DNA from: Solihabitans fulvus
GTDB lineage: Bacteria > Actinomycetota > Actinomycetes > Mycobacteriales > Pseudonocardiaceae
NCBI RefSeq assembly: GCF_008386585.1
Contig: NZ_VUOB01000023.1
Location: 60,514 to 124,513 of the forward strand
Reading direction: 5' to 3'
Length of the DNA stretch: 64,000 nucleotides
The translations under genes and the position numbers were made by a program. This document shows, piece after piece, positions 56,980-64,000 of this stretch. Numbering within the stretch: the stretch's first letter is position 1; every line of letters starts with the position of its first letter. The notes below the pieces were generated by a model, which was not told the origin of the DNA, did not search any database, and was given only the letters and a program-made list of their open reading frames with translations.

Positions 56980-58211
56980 ACGACGACCTCGGGTTGTTCG
57001 AGGAGGCTGGCAGCGACACGGCCGACGCGGCCGGCACAGGTCGCGAGGGCAAGGCCAAAGCCAAGGGCAAGCCCGCTCGCAAGGTGAGCAGCCGGAACAA
57101 GAAGCTCGTGCTGCTCCTGGTCGGCCTGTTGGTGCTGGTCGTGGTCGGCGGGGGCGCCTGGTACGGCGTCACGACGCTGCTCGGCATCGGCAGCTACGAC
57201 GACTACCCGGGTGGCGGCGACTCCGACAAGGTCATCCAGGTCCAGTCCGGCGACTCCACCGGCGACATCGCCACCCGGCTCAAGGACGCCGACGTGGTGG
57301 CCAGCGCCCGCGCGTTCGTCAAGGCGGGCGAGACCGTCGACAAGCTGCGCGAGGTCCAGCCGGGGTACTACCTGCTGAAGACCAAGATGTCCGGCACGGC
57401 GGCCGTGGCCAAGATCGTCGACCCGGCCAGCAAGGTGCAGGCGCTGGAGGTCAAGGGCGGCAACATCCTCGCCGACCACAAGGTCGGCGACAAGGTGGTG
57501 CCCGGCATCCTGTCCATGCTGTCCCAGGCGAGCTGCGCGACGCTGGACGGCAAGAAGACGTGCGTGCCGGTCGAACAGCTCCAGCAGGCCGCGCAGACCG
57601 CGGACGCCAAGGCCATCGGCGTGCCGGACTGGGCGATGGCCGACGTGGCAAGGGCCGAGCCGAAGCACCGCCTGGAGGGCCTGATCATGCCGGGCATCTA
57701 CCAGGTCAAACCCGGTGCCAGCGCGGAGGAACTGCTCAAGAACGTGCTCGCCTCGTCCTCGGCGCTGATGCAGGTGCCCGGGTTGCCGGCTGCCGCGGCG
57801 GACACCGGTTTCCGGCCCTACCAGATCCTGATCATGGCGTCGCTGGTGGAGAAGGAGGCCATCACCGACGACTTCGGCAAGGTCTCCAGGGTGATCTACA
57901 ACCGGTTGTCCAGCAGCACCCCGCTCGGCCTTGACTCGACCACCAACTACCAGAAGGACCAGCCGGACGCGCGGCTCACCGATGCCGAGCTCAACGCCGA
58001 AGGCCCGTACAACACTCGTCTGAACAAGGGTTTGCCGCCGACGCCGATCGGTTCGCCGAGTAGCGCGGCGCTCACCTCGGCGATGAAGCCGGAAGCAGGT
58101 GACTGGCTGTTCTTCGTGAAGTGCAAAAAGGACGGCCACAGCTGCTTCAACACCACGCAGGCCGGCCACGACAAGGACGCCAACGACGCCAAGAACAACG
58201 GGGTGTTCTGA
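56976..58211 (+). CDS. mltG: Endolytic transglycosylase MltG
   Basis: This 411-residue protein has a basic cytoplasmic tail ([19 protein letters not shown]), one membrane helix ([20 protein letters not shown]), a LysM-like part ([20 protein letters not shown]), and the YceG domain with catalytic Glu in [20 protein letters not shown] and [17 protein letters not shown]. It cleaves nascent glycan chains to set strand length. Start GTG 56976 overlaps ruvX. Confidence 0.95.
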   Translation: MNDDLGLFEEAGSDTADAAGTGREGKAKAKGKPARKVSSRNKKLVLLLVGLLVLVVVGGGAWYGVTTLLGIGSYDDYPGGGDSDKVIQVQSGDSTGDIATRLKDADVVASARAFVKAGETVDKLREVQPGYYLLKTKMSGTAAVAKIVDPASKVQALEVKGGNILADHKVGDKVVPGILSMLSQASCATLDGKKTCVPVEQLQQAAQTADAKAIGVPDWAMADVARAEPKHRLEGLIMPGIYQVKPGASAEELLKNVLASSSALMQVPGLPAAAADTGFRPYQILIMASLVEKEAITDDFGKVSRVIYNRLSSSTPLGLDSTTNYQKDQPDARLTDAELNAEGPYNTRLNKGLPPTPIGSPSSAALTSAMKPEAGDWLFFVKCKKDGHSCFNTTQAGHDKDANDAKNNGVF

Positions 58212-58213
58212 CC

Positions 58214-59074
58214 TTGACCCTCGGTCGTCGCCGGGCCGCCGTGCTCGGCTCGCCCGTCGCGCACTCGCTGTCGCCCGTGCTGCACTCGGCCGCCTACGCG
58301 GCGCTCGGCCTCGCGGGCTGGACCTACGACCGGGTGGAGTGCGACGAGGCGGCGCTGCCCGCGCTCGTCGCCGGCCTCGGCCGGGAGTGGGCCGGCCTGT
58401 CGGTGACCATGCCTGGCAAGCGCGCCGCCCTCGCGGTGGCCGCCGAGGCGACCGAGCGGGCCGCCGCCGTCGGCGCGGCGAACACGTTGGTGCCGCTGCC
58501 CGACGGCGCGGGCTGGCGAGCCGACTGCACCGACGTCGACGGTGTCGTCGGGGCGCTGCGGGTGGCTGGTGGCTTCGCTGAGCGACCGGGAGCGCGCGGC
58601 GCTGTGCTCGGTGCCGGCGGCACGGCCTCGGCCGCGCTGGCGGGCCTGGCCGATCTCGGCGTGCGGGACGTGCGGGTGGTGGTGCGCGATCCGGCCCGAG
58701 CCGCCGAGGCCGTGCAGTGCGCGCGCCGCGTCGGCGTCGACGTGACCGTGCTGCGCTGGGCCGACACGGACCTCGGCGAGCTGGCGTCCTCGGTGGACGT
58801 GCTGGTGAGCACCGTGCCGGCGGCCGCCACCGAGCGGCACGCCGAGGAACTGGCGCTCGCACCGTGCCTGCTGGACGTGATCTACCACCCGTGGCCGACG
58901 CCGGTGGCGAACGCCGTGCTGCGGCGCGGCGGCCGGCTCGCGACCGGGCTGGACATGTTGCTGCACCAGGCTTTCGGCCAGGTGGAGCAGTTCACCGGCA
59001 GGCCGGCCCCCAGATCCGCCATGCGCGACGCGCTGCGCGCCGCGACCGGCGGCGAGCTGGAACTCCCGATCTGA
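58214..59074 (+). CDS. aroE: Shikimate dehydrogenase
   Basis: This 286-residue enzyme has the substrate motif VLGSPVAHSLSPVLHSAAY and catalytic Lys in GLSVTMPGKRAALAVA. The NADP-binding loop is in GAVLGAGGTASAALAGLADL, and STVPAAATERH and LDMLLHQAFGQVEQFTG close the domain. It reduces 3-dehydroshikimate in aromatic amino acid synthesis. TTG 58214 begins 3 bp after the mltG stop. Confidence 0.93.
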   Translation: MTLGRRRAAVLGSPVAHSLSPVLHSAAYAALGLAGWTYDRVECDEAALPALVAGLGREWAGLSVTMPGKRAALAVAAEATERAAAVGAANTLVPLPDGAGWRADCTDVDGVVGALRVAGGFAERPGARGAVLGAGGTASAALAGLADLGVRDVRVVVRDPARAAEAVQCARRVGVDVTVLRWADTDLGELASSVDVLVSTVPAAATERHAEELALAPCLLDVIYHPWPTPVANAVLRRGGRLATGLDMLLHQAFGQVEQFTGRPAPRSAMRDALRAATGGELELPI

Positions 59075-59162
59075 GGGGCGCCGACGTCATGAGTACCGGC
59101 CACCCGGGTCGGCCGTGATCTGCCGGTAGGCCGACGATCCGACCGCCGCGTGCACTCCACGG

Positions 59163-59219
59163 CCACCGCATGACCGAGGCCCGTGGCAGGGGTGCCACGG
59201 GCCTGGAGTCATGCGGTGG
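59163..59219. terminator. Long bipartite hairpin between aroE and ptsH
   Basis: Outer 12-bp stem 59163-59174 pairs with 59208-59219, and inner 12-bp stem 59177-59188 pairs with 59193-59204. Only short internal mismatches separate the two, giving 24 paired bases with a GGGG loop. It lies between convergent genes (aroE ends at 59074, ptsH ends at 59287), so it can terminate both. Confidence 0.88.
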
Positions 59220-59286
59220 TGGTGGAGCCCCGCCGCCCGATTCGGGGTGGCGGGCGACGGGACCCCACAGTCCTAGCTGGGCCGGA

Positions 59287-59556
59287 TCAGCCCTCGTCGA
59301 GATCCGTGCCGATGATGGCCGCGATGGCCTCCAGCGCGGTGTCCGCGCCATCGCCGTCGGCCGTCAGCACGACCTCGTCGCCGTGCATGGCGCCCAACGT
59401 CATCAGTCCGAGCACGCTGGCGGCCTCGACCGGCTGACCGTCGTCCTTGCGGATGGTGATCTTGACCGGCTGTTCCGCCGCCGCCTTGGCGAGTAGCGCG
59501 GCCGGCCTGGCGTGCAGGCCCACTTTGCTGGCCACGGTGACCCGTCGCTCCGGCAT
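59287..59556 (-). CDS. ptsH: PTS phosphocarrier protein HPr
   Basis: This 89-residue HPr has the phosphorylatable His15 in ASKVGLHARPAALLAKAA and the Ser-46-like site in EAASVLGLMTLGA. It carries phosphate from enzyme I to EIIA proteins. It lies 40 bp downstream of the EIIC gene on the same strand, so it should be the last gene of the GntR-EIIC-HPr unit. Enzyme I is not in the window. Confidence 0.95.
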   Translation of the reverse strand: MPERRVTVASKVGLHARPAALLAKAAAEQPVKITIRKDDGQPVEAASVLGLMTLGAMHGDEVVLTADGDGADTALEAIAAIIGTDLDEG

Positions 59557-59596
59557 GATCCGTCCCTTCGTTGTGGTACTTGTCCTACGCAGGTCG

Positions 59597-60892
59597 TCAG
59601 GCGCTGTCGGCCTTGCTGACCTTGCTGTTGGCGATGGCCTTGTCGCTGACCGCGCCGCCGTTCTCCACGAGGCCGTTCTCGGCGTCGTCGTCGCGGCCCG
59701 GGGTCTTCAGGTTCCACTTGGTGATGACCCAGCGGAACACCACGTAGTAGATCACCGCGAACACCAGGCCGACCGGGATCATCAGCCACGGCCTCGTGGA
59801 GATGCCCCAGTTGAGCGCGTAGTCGATGCCACCGGCCGAGAACGTGAAGCCGAGGTGGATGCCCAGCGCGTTGGTGACGGCCAGCGAGAGGCCGGTCAGC
59901 ACCGCGTGGATCAGGTACAGCGGCCACGCCACGAACATGAACGAGAACTCGAGCGGCTCGGTCACACCCGTGATGAACGCGGTGAGCGCGGCCGACAACA
60001 TGATGCCGCCGACGATCTTCTTCTGCGAGGGCTTCGCGGTGTGCCAGATGGCCAGCGCCGCGGCCGGCAGGGCGAACATGAAGATCGGGAAGAAGCCGGC
60101 CTGGAACGTGCCGGCGCTCGGGTCGTGCGCCTTGATGAACCGGTTGATGTCACCGGTCTGGCCGCCGTAGTTGCCGAACACGAACCACAGGAAGGAGTTG
60201 ATGATGTGGTGCAGGCCGAACGGGATCAGCAGGCGGTTGATCGTGCCGTACAGGAACGCGCCGATCACCGTGCTGCCGGTGATCGCGTTGCCCAGGTGGG
60301 TCAGGCCGCTGTTGAACGCCGGGTAGATCAGGCTCATCAGGACGCCGATGACCAGCATGACGCCTGCGGTGATGATCGGCACGAACCGGCGGCCGCCGAA
60401 GAACGCCAGGTACGGGGGCAGCTTGATGCGGTGGAACTTCTGCCACAGCAACGCTGTCACGATGCCGACGACGATGCCGGCGAGCACGCGGTAGTCGATC
60501 AGGTTCGGCTTGGCCGCCGGGTCCGTCGGCTGGTCGAGCACGAACGGCGACATCGCCTTGAACACACTCGTCAGCACCACGAAGCCGACCACGCTGGCGA
60601 GCGCGGTCGAGCCGTCACCGCGCCGGGCGAAGCCGATCGCGATGCCCACCGCGAACAGCAGCGGCAGGTTGTCGAACAGCGCGCCGCCGCCGGCGCCGAT
60701 GACGGCACCGACCTTCTGGATCCAGTCCGGCAGGGTCGGTTTGCCGAGCAGATCCGCCTGTCCGAGTCGCAGGAGCAGTCCAGCCGCAGGCAGCGCGGCG
60801 ATCGGCAGCATGAGGCTGCGACCAAGGCGCTGGGCGACGGCGAGACCCTTGATGTCGCGACCGCCTACCGCCTGTGGGGCGCTGGCGCTCAT
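59597..60892 (-). CDS. PTS EIIC permease, glucose/N-acetylglucosamine type
   Basis: This 431-residue EIIC of the Glc family has SLMLPIAALPAAGLLLRLG, NLPLLFAVGIAIGFARR, PFGLHHIINSFLWFVFGNYG, and the late ITGVTEPLEFSFMFVAWPLY, which is typical for NagE-type GlcNAc permeases. No EIIA or EIIB is fused; they are encoded divergently. The C-terminal 40 residues are a charged tail. Start ATG 60892 overlaps the GntR stop. By analogy with Streptomyces NagE2 it probably imports N-acetylglucosamine, though glucose cannot be excluded. Confidence 0.9.
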   Translation of the reverse strand: MSASAPQAVGGRDIKGLAVAQRLGRSLMLPIAALPAAGLLLRLGQADLLGKPTLPDWIQKVGAVIGAGGGALFDNLPLLFAVGIAIGFARRGDGSTALASVVGFVVLTSVFKAMSPFVLDQPTDPAAKPNLIDYRVLAGIVVGIVTALLWQKFHRIKLPPYLAFFGGRRFVPIITAGVMLVIGVLMSLIYPAFNSGLTHLGNAITGSTVIGAFLYGTINRLLIPFGLHHIINSFLWFVFGNYGGQTGDINRFIKAHDPSAGTFQAGFFPIFMFALPAAALAIWHTAKPSQKKIVGGIMLSAALTAFITGVTEPLEFSFMFVAWPLYLIHAVLTGLSLAVTNALGIHLGFTFSAGGIDYALNWGISTRPWLMIPVGLVFAVIYYVVFRWVITKWNLKTPGRDDDAENGLVENGGAVSDKAIANSKVSKADSA

Positions 60893-61689
60893 CGGGTACC
60901 TCCCTGGGCGAAGAAAGGACCAGAACCCGGGACGTCCCGGTCCAGTTGCATGGTCACCTGGTATAGATCGCCCCGGTACCAGGAAGTCATGTCCTCCACC
61001 GGGCGGCCAGCGGCGCTGGCGACCCGGCGGAAGACCAACAGCGGGCTGCCCACGCGCACAGCGAGCAGCTTCGCGGTTTCGGGATCGGCGATCTCGGCCC
61101 AGACCGTCTGCCGGCCGTGGTCGAGTTGGACGCCGTAGGTGTCGGCGATCAGCGTGTACAGCGACCCGGTCAGGTCGTGTCGCAGCAGCTCCGGCACGAC
61201 CTGCGGGTTGTAGTAGCCGCGTTCGACGGCGATGGGAATGCCGTCGGCGCGACGCAGCCGAAGCAGCCGGTAGGCCGCCTCGCCCGCGGTGAGACCCAGC
61301 GCGGCCGCGGCCGACGCGGTGGGCTCCTCCTCGACTCCGGCGAGCACGTCGGTGGTCGGGGCGAGCCCCCGCCGCCGCATGTCATCGGTGAAGGACTCGA
61401 GGTACAGCTGGCCGTCCAGCCGCCTGCTGGCCGTGAAGGTGCCCCGTCCCTGGGCCCTGGTGAGCAGGCCCTCGGCGACGAGCTGGCCGATGGCCGCCCT
61501 GACGGTGATGCGGGAGACCCCGTAGCGCTCGGCCAGGTCGCGTTCCGACGGGATCGGTGAGCCGGGGGAGAGTTCCTGCTCGGCCAACCTGCGCAGGATC
61601 TCGCGTAGCTGGGCGTGTTTGGGCTTGGGACCGTCGACGAGCGGGGCCGGGGTGGTGCCTCGCCGGACGATCTTCGGAAGCTTGGCCAC
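60889..61689 (-). CDS. GntR/HutC regulator, DasR-like
   Basis: This 266-residue protein has an N-terminal GntR winged helix (HAQLREILRRLAEQELSPGS; ERDLAERYGVSRITVRAAIG; GRGTFTASRRLDG) and a C-terminal UTRA domain (YLESFTDDMRRRGLAPTTDV; PIAVERGYYNPQVVPELLRH; RTVWAEIADPETAKLL). DasR-type regulators bind GlcN-6-P in the UTRA domain. The gene begins the minus-strand PTS unit and faces a dre-like operator 74 bp away, so it likely controls both PTS units. Confidence 0.9.
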   Translation of the reverse strand: MAKLPKIVRRGTTPAPLVDGPKPKHAQLREILRRLAEQELSPGSPIPSERDLAERYGVSRITVRAAIGQLVAEGLLTRAQGRGTFTASRRLDGQLYLESFTDDMRRRGLAPTTDVLAGVEEEPTASAAAALGLTAGEAAYRLLRLRRADGIPIAVERGYYNPQVVPELLRHDLTGSLYTLIADTYGVQLDHGRQTVWAEIADPETAKLLAVRVGSPLLVFRRVASAAGRPVEDMTSWYRGDLYQVTMQLDRDVPGSGPFFAQGGTR

Positions 61690-61762
61690 GGCACCTCCTT
61701 GTGCTCGGCTCGGCGAACCAATCGGGGCTCGGGGTCGATCCCTGTCGCCGTCATTGGTACTT

Positions 61763-61778
61763 TCCGGTCTAGACCAGT
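61763..61778. promoter_or_regulatory. DasR-type operator (dre-like site)
   Basis: TCCGGTCTAGACCAGT has the fully palindromic core GGTCTAGACC and matches the dre consensus ACTGGTCTAGACCAGT at 14 of 16 positions. It lies between the divergent gntR (61689) and EIIB (61938) genes. Confidence 0.85.
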
Positions 61779-61937
61779 TGGTGCGGGAGCATGGCCCCCG
61801 CGCCGAGTGAGTGTCAACCCGCCGTTATTGGTTCGTGCTGATCAGTGGCACCAACTGGCGGACTCGCGTAGTACTGGCGCAGGCATGGTGTGCTCGGCGT
61901 AGTCGGGCCGCTACACAGTCGAGAGAGGACACGCAAG

Positions 61938-62174
61938 GTGGCTGACGACAAGGCGGCGAAGATCCTCGCCGCGATCGGTGGCGCTGGCAATATCGTCGAG
62001 ATCGAACCGTGCATCACCCGGCTCCGCTGTGAGTTGGAGGACGGTTCCGTGGTGGACGAGGCGGCGCTGAAGGCGTTGGGCGTGCACGGCGTGATGCGCG
62101 CAGGCAACATCGTGCAGATCGTGGTCGGTCCCGAGGCCGACACCCTCGCCAGCGACATCGAGGACCTGCTGTGA
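61938..62174 (+). CDS. PTS EIIB component (GlcNAc/glucose type)
   Basis: This 78-residue free-standing EIIB has the phosphocysteine Cys25 in EIEPCITRLRCELED. ALGVHGVMRAGNIVQIVVGP completes the domain. It receives phosphate from EIIA and phosphorylates the sugar carried by EIIC. GTG 61938 has GAGAGAGGA upstream. It is translationally coupled to the EIIA gene. Confidence 0.93.
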   Translation: MADDKAAKILAAIGGAGNIVEIEPCITRLRCELEDGSVVDEAALKALGVHGVMRAGNIVQIVVGPEADTLASDIEDLL

Positions 62175-62623
62175 CGTTGCGGGTTGGCAGCCCGGTCGCC
62201 GGGCGCGTCGTGCCGCTGTCCGAGGTGCCCGACCCAGTGTTCGCCCAGGCGATGGTGGGCCCCGGTGTCGCGGTCGAGCCGGACCGCGTGGCAGGGGACG
62301 CCGTTGCTCCCGTGGACGGCACGATCGTGACGCTGCACCCGCACGCGTTCGTGGTGGCCACCGAGGACGGTGGCGCGGTGTTGGTGCACCTGGGGATCGA
62401 CACGGTCAAGCTCAAGGGTGAGGGCTTCACGCTGCACGTGGTCAAGGGCGAGACGGTGCGCGCCGGGCAGCCCGTGGTCGGCTGGAACCCGGACGACATC
62501 GAGGCTGCGGGCTACCAGCCGATCTGCCCGGTGATCGCCCTGGACGCGACCTCGGAGGTGCTGGCCGAGCTCGCCGAGGGCGAGGTCAAGGCAGGCGACA
62601 CGCTGTTCTCCTGGCAGCGCTGA
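62171..62623 (+). CDS. PTS EIIA component (Crr-like)
   Basis: This 150-residue EIIA-Glc-type protein has PVAGRVVPLSEVPDPVFAQ, the accessory His in TLHPHAFVVATEDG, the phosphorylated His73 in VLVHLGIDTVKLKGEGF, and VKGETVRAGQPVVGW. It passes phosphate from HPr to EIIB. GTG 62171 overlaps the EIIB stop. Confidence 0.94.
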   Translation: MTLRVGSPVAGRVVPLSEVPDPVFAQAMVGPGVAVEPDRVAGDAVAPVDGTIVTLHPHAFVVATEDGGAVLVHLGIDTVKLKGEGFTLHVVKGETVRAGQPVVGWNPDDIEAAGYQPICPVIALDATSEVLAELAEGEVKAGDTLFSWQR

Positions 62624-62662
62624 CAATTGACGGCCGTGGTTGCGGCCGTGGTGCAAACGAGT

Positions 62663-62705
62663 GAATGACCCTTTCGCCTCGTCTCACGGGGTGAAAGGGT
62701 CATTC
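62663..62705. terminator. 13-bp inverted repeat after EIIA
   Basis: Arms GAATGACCCTTTC (62663-62675) and GAAAGGGTCATTC (62693-62705) are perfect complements around a 17-nt loop, 40 bp after the EIIA stop. It is not GC-rich, unlike most terminators here, so it may be a dispersed palindromic repeat that also ends transcription. Confidence 0.65.
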
Positions 62706-62753
62706 GTCCACATAGTTCTTGGCTTTCGCCCATGCCGGGCCGATGGTGGTCTC

Positions 62754-63422
62754 ATGAGCGAGAAGATCACGGTCCTCAGTGGACTGATTGCCGCATTCCT
62801 TACCGCCGGCTGGGTGTTTGGCGCGCTGGGCGCCCGGTTGCTGCGTCGCCTGCCCCGCGGCGCTTCGGTGCGCTCGCCCTGGTGCGCGCTCGCCACCGGA
62901 CTGCTCTGGGCACTGGTGGCCGCACGGTGGTTCTCCGGCGGGCTGCCGCCGTGGTGGCTGCCCGTGCCGCTGGCGCTCGCCTGGTTCGGCGTGCTGCTGT
63001 CCACCACCGACCTGCTGCACCACCGGCTGCCCAACGCCCTGACCCTGCCTGCATATCCGGCTGTGGCCGCGCTCCTCACGCTCGCGGCGCTGACCGGCGG
63101 CGGCACACGCGTTTTGGCCGGCGCGGTGCTCGGCTGTCTGGCGTTCGGGTTGCTGCACCTCGTGGTGCACCTGATCGTGCCGGGTGCGTTGGGTGCCGGC
63201 GACGTGAAGCTGTCCGGCAGTCTCGGCGCCGTGCTGGGCGCGCTGTCCTGGTGGGCGCTGCCGCTGGCCGGACTGCTGGCCTGCACCCTCACCCTGGTGG
63301 GCGGCCTCCTCCACGCGGCCGCGCGCCGACCGCCGCGAGTCGAGTTGCCGCATGGTCCGGGCCTGCTGGCCGCAACCTGGTTACTGGCCACGTTCCCGGC
63401 AGCGGCGGCGGTGCCCCTATGA
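62754..63422 (+). CDS. A24 prepilin peptidase (short, TadV/CpaA-like)
   Basis: This 222-residue membrane peptidase lacks the N-terminal methylase domain. The two catalytic aspartates are in LLSTTDLLHHRLPNALTLPA and PGALGAGDVKLSGSLGAVLG (GxGD motif). About six membrane segments are seen. It cleaves prepilin-like or Flp-type leader peptides. It often follows aroE in actinobacteria; here five PTS genes separate the two. ATG 62754 (MSEKITVLSG) is the start. Confidence 0.88.
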   Translation: MSEKITVLSGLIAAFLTAGWVFGALGARLLRRLPRGASVRSPWCALATGLLWALVAARWFSGGLPPWWLPVPLALAWFGVLLSTTDLLHHRLPNALTLPAYPAVAALLTLAALTGGGTRVLAGAVLGCLAFGLLHLVVHLIVPGALGAGDVKLSGSLGAVLGALSWWALPLAGLLACTLTLVGGLLHAAARRPPRVELPHGPGLLAATWLLATFPAAAAVPL

Positions 63423-63918
63423 CCGCGCAGGCTGCCGAGAGGCTAGCCCAGCGAGGCCGATTATCGGGGCGCACCAACACAAGCGCACCCAAGCTGACGC
63501 CCTCTGTGGGCCTGCCGCTCCCATCGGTGTCGACGCGCCTGTGCGCGCCACGCCGCCACACCGCGCGTGCTGAAGCTGAGAGGAGTGCAGCGGGCACCGA
63601 TTTCGCCGACCATCCCGCCGTAACCGCCTATGCCACGCGCGCCCATACCTCGGCAGAGCGCCCCTTCGGACCGTGCTGCCCTGCCACGCCAGGAGTGCCC
63701 TCGGTCGACGCACCCCGGTGACGGGGGCTGTGGCACCACAGCTGCGCGGGCCTTCCACCGACAGGCGTTCACCACGCCCAGCTTGGCCACGCGCCTGGCC
63801 GACCTCGACGCGGCCGACACCGTCTCGCTGGTGAGCGCGCACGACAGGCCGTGCCCGGCCAGCCAGTGCCCTCACCGGCACGACTGCACCCGCTCGGCTT
63901 GCGTGCCCGCTCAGCCAG
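63423..63918. other. Region without a convincing gene
   Basis: After the peptidase stop, open frames on both strands lack recognisable motifs, ribosome sites or expected codon use. A plus-strand stretch at about 63760-63840 reads TTPSLATRLADLDAADTVSL, which could be a gene remnant but is too short to classify. aroC, often next in related genomes, does not start here. Confidence 0.4.
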
Positions 63919-64000
63919 TGAACCTGCGAGCCCCTGAACCTGCGAGCCCGACAACCTGCGAGCCCGTGAACCTGCCAGCCCGTGAACCTGCGAGCCCGTG
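63919..64000. repeat. 16-bp tandem repeat, cut by the window end
   Basis: Five units at 63919, 63935, 63951, 63967 and 63983 match TGAACCTGCGAGCCCG with one to three changes, and a sixth starts at 63999. The period is not a multiple of three, so the array is unlikely to be coding. It continues beyond the window. Confidence 0.9.

Noticed and set aside
63461..63881. Overlapping minus-strand frames near the window end
   Set aside because: Arginine- and alanine-rich frames without recognisable domains or a ribosome site; not supported as genes.

Overview
The window is high-GC DNA with dense, often translationally coupled genes (ATGA/GTGA overlaps) and frequent GTG and TTG starts. It is chromosomal DNA of a mycelial actinobacterium, most likely of the Pseudonocardiales. 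Supporting signs are an AfsR/SARP regulator, the order DUF948 - DUF6167 - alaS - ruvX - mltG - aroE - A24 prepilin peptidase, an Rv2578c-type radical SAM gene under an SOS box, a DasR-type PTS locus, and many DinB-fold, GNAT and XRE proteins. I see no rRNA, tRNA or CRISPR array.

1-4.3 kb is damaged accessory DNA: the end of a TPR protein built from near-identical 120-bp repeats, remnants of an IS21-type transposase and a radical SAM gene, a small secreted protein whose start is lost, a frameshifted PDZ gene and an unknown membrane protein. 4.4-13.7 kb holds the SOS-type radical SAM gene with a LexA box in its promoter, a SARP/NB-ARC/TPR regulator, a DUF4865/HxlR/NmrA trio, three GNAT acetyltransferases and two DinB-fold proteins. 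13.8-24.4 kb is one tight catabolic operon: TetR, TIGR03084, AtuA-like, acyl-CoA dehydrogenase, acyl-CoA carboxylase beta and alpha, second acyl-CoA dehydrogenase, acyl-CoA ligase. It looks built to activate, oxidise and carboxylate a branched or isoprenoid-like acid, and resembles both the atu pathway and the Mycobacterium tuberculosis fadE13-accD2-accA2-fadE12 region. 24.5-44.4 kb is a mixed stretch: three beta-lactamase-fold serine hydrolases with a remnant of a fourth copy, a MarR-like regulator with an extra HTH, DUF389, a kinase-like protein, SGNH hydrolase, class V aminotransferase, aldo/keto reductase, LtrA, MFS/XRE pair, DUF4239 protein, P-loop kinase, rarA and a Tat-exported phosphatase.

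45.5-52.6 kb is a five-gene siderophore operon (PLP decarboxylase, NIS synthetase, acetyltransferase, N-hydroxylase, second NIS synthetase) in the same order as rhizobactin rhbBCDEF but without the rhbA aminotransferase. Two tandem DtxR/IdeR-type iron boxes lie just upstream. The likely product is a citrate-dihydroxamate of the schizokinen or arthrobactin type. 52.9-59.1 kb is the housekeeping block DUF948 - DUF6167 - alaS - ruvX - mltG - aroE. 59.3-62.6 kb is a PTS module (GntR/DasR-like regulator - EIIC - HPr, divergent from EIIB - EIIA, with a DasR-type operator between) placed between aroE and the prepilin peptidase gene, which are often neighbours. The last 580 bp has no convincing gene and ends inside a 16-bp tandem repeat.

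The most interesting items are the iron-box-controlled siderophore operon inserted between rarA and alaS, the atu-like operon with no hydratase or lyase, the PTS module inserted in the aro locus, and the radical SAM gene that appears to be LexA-controlled and leaderless.
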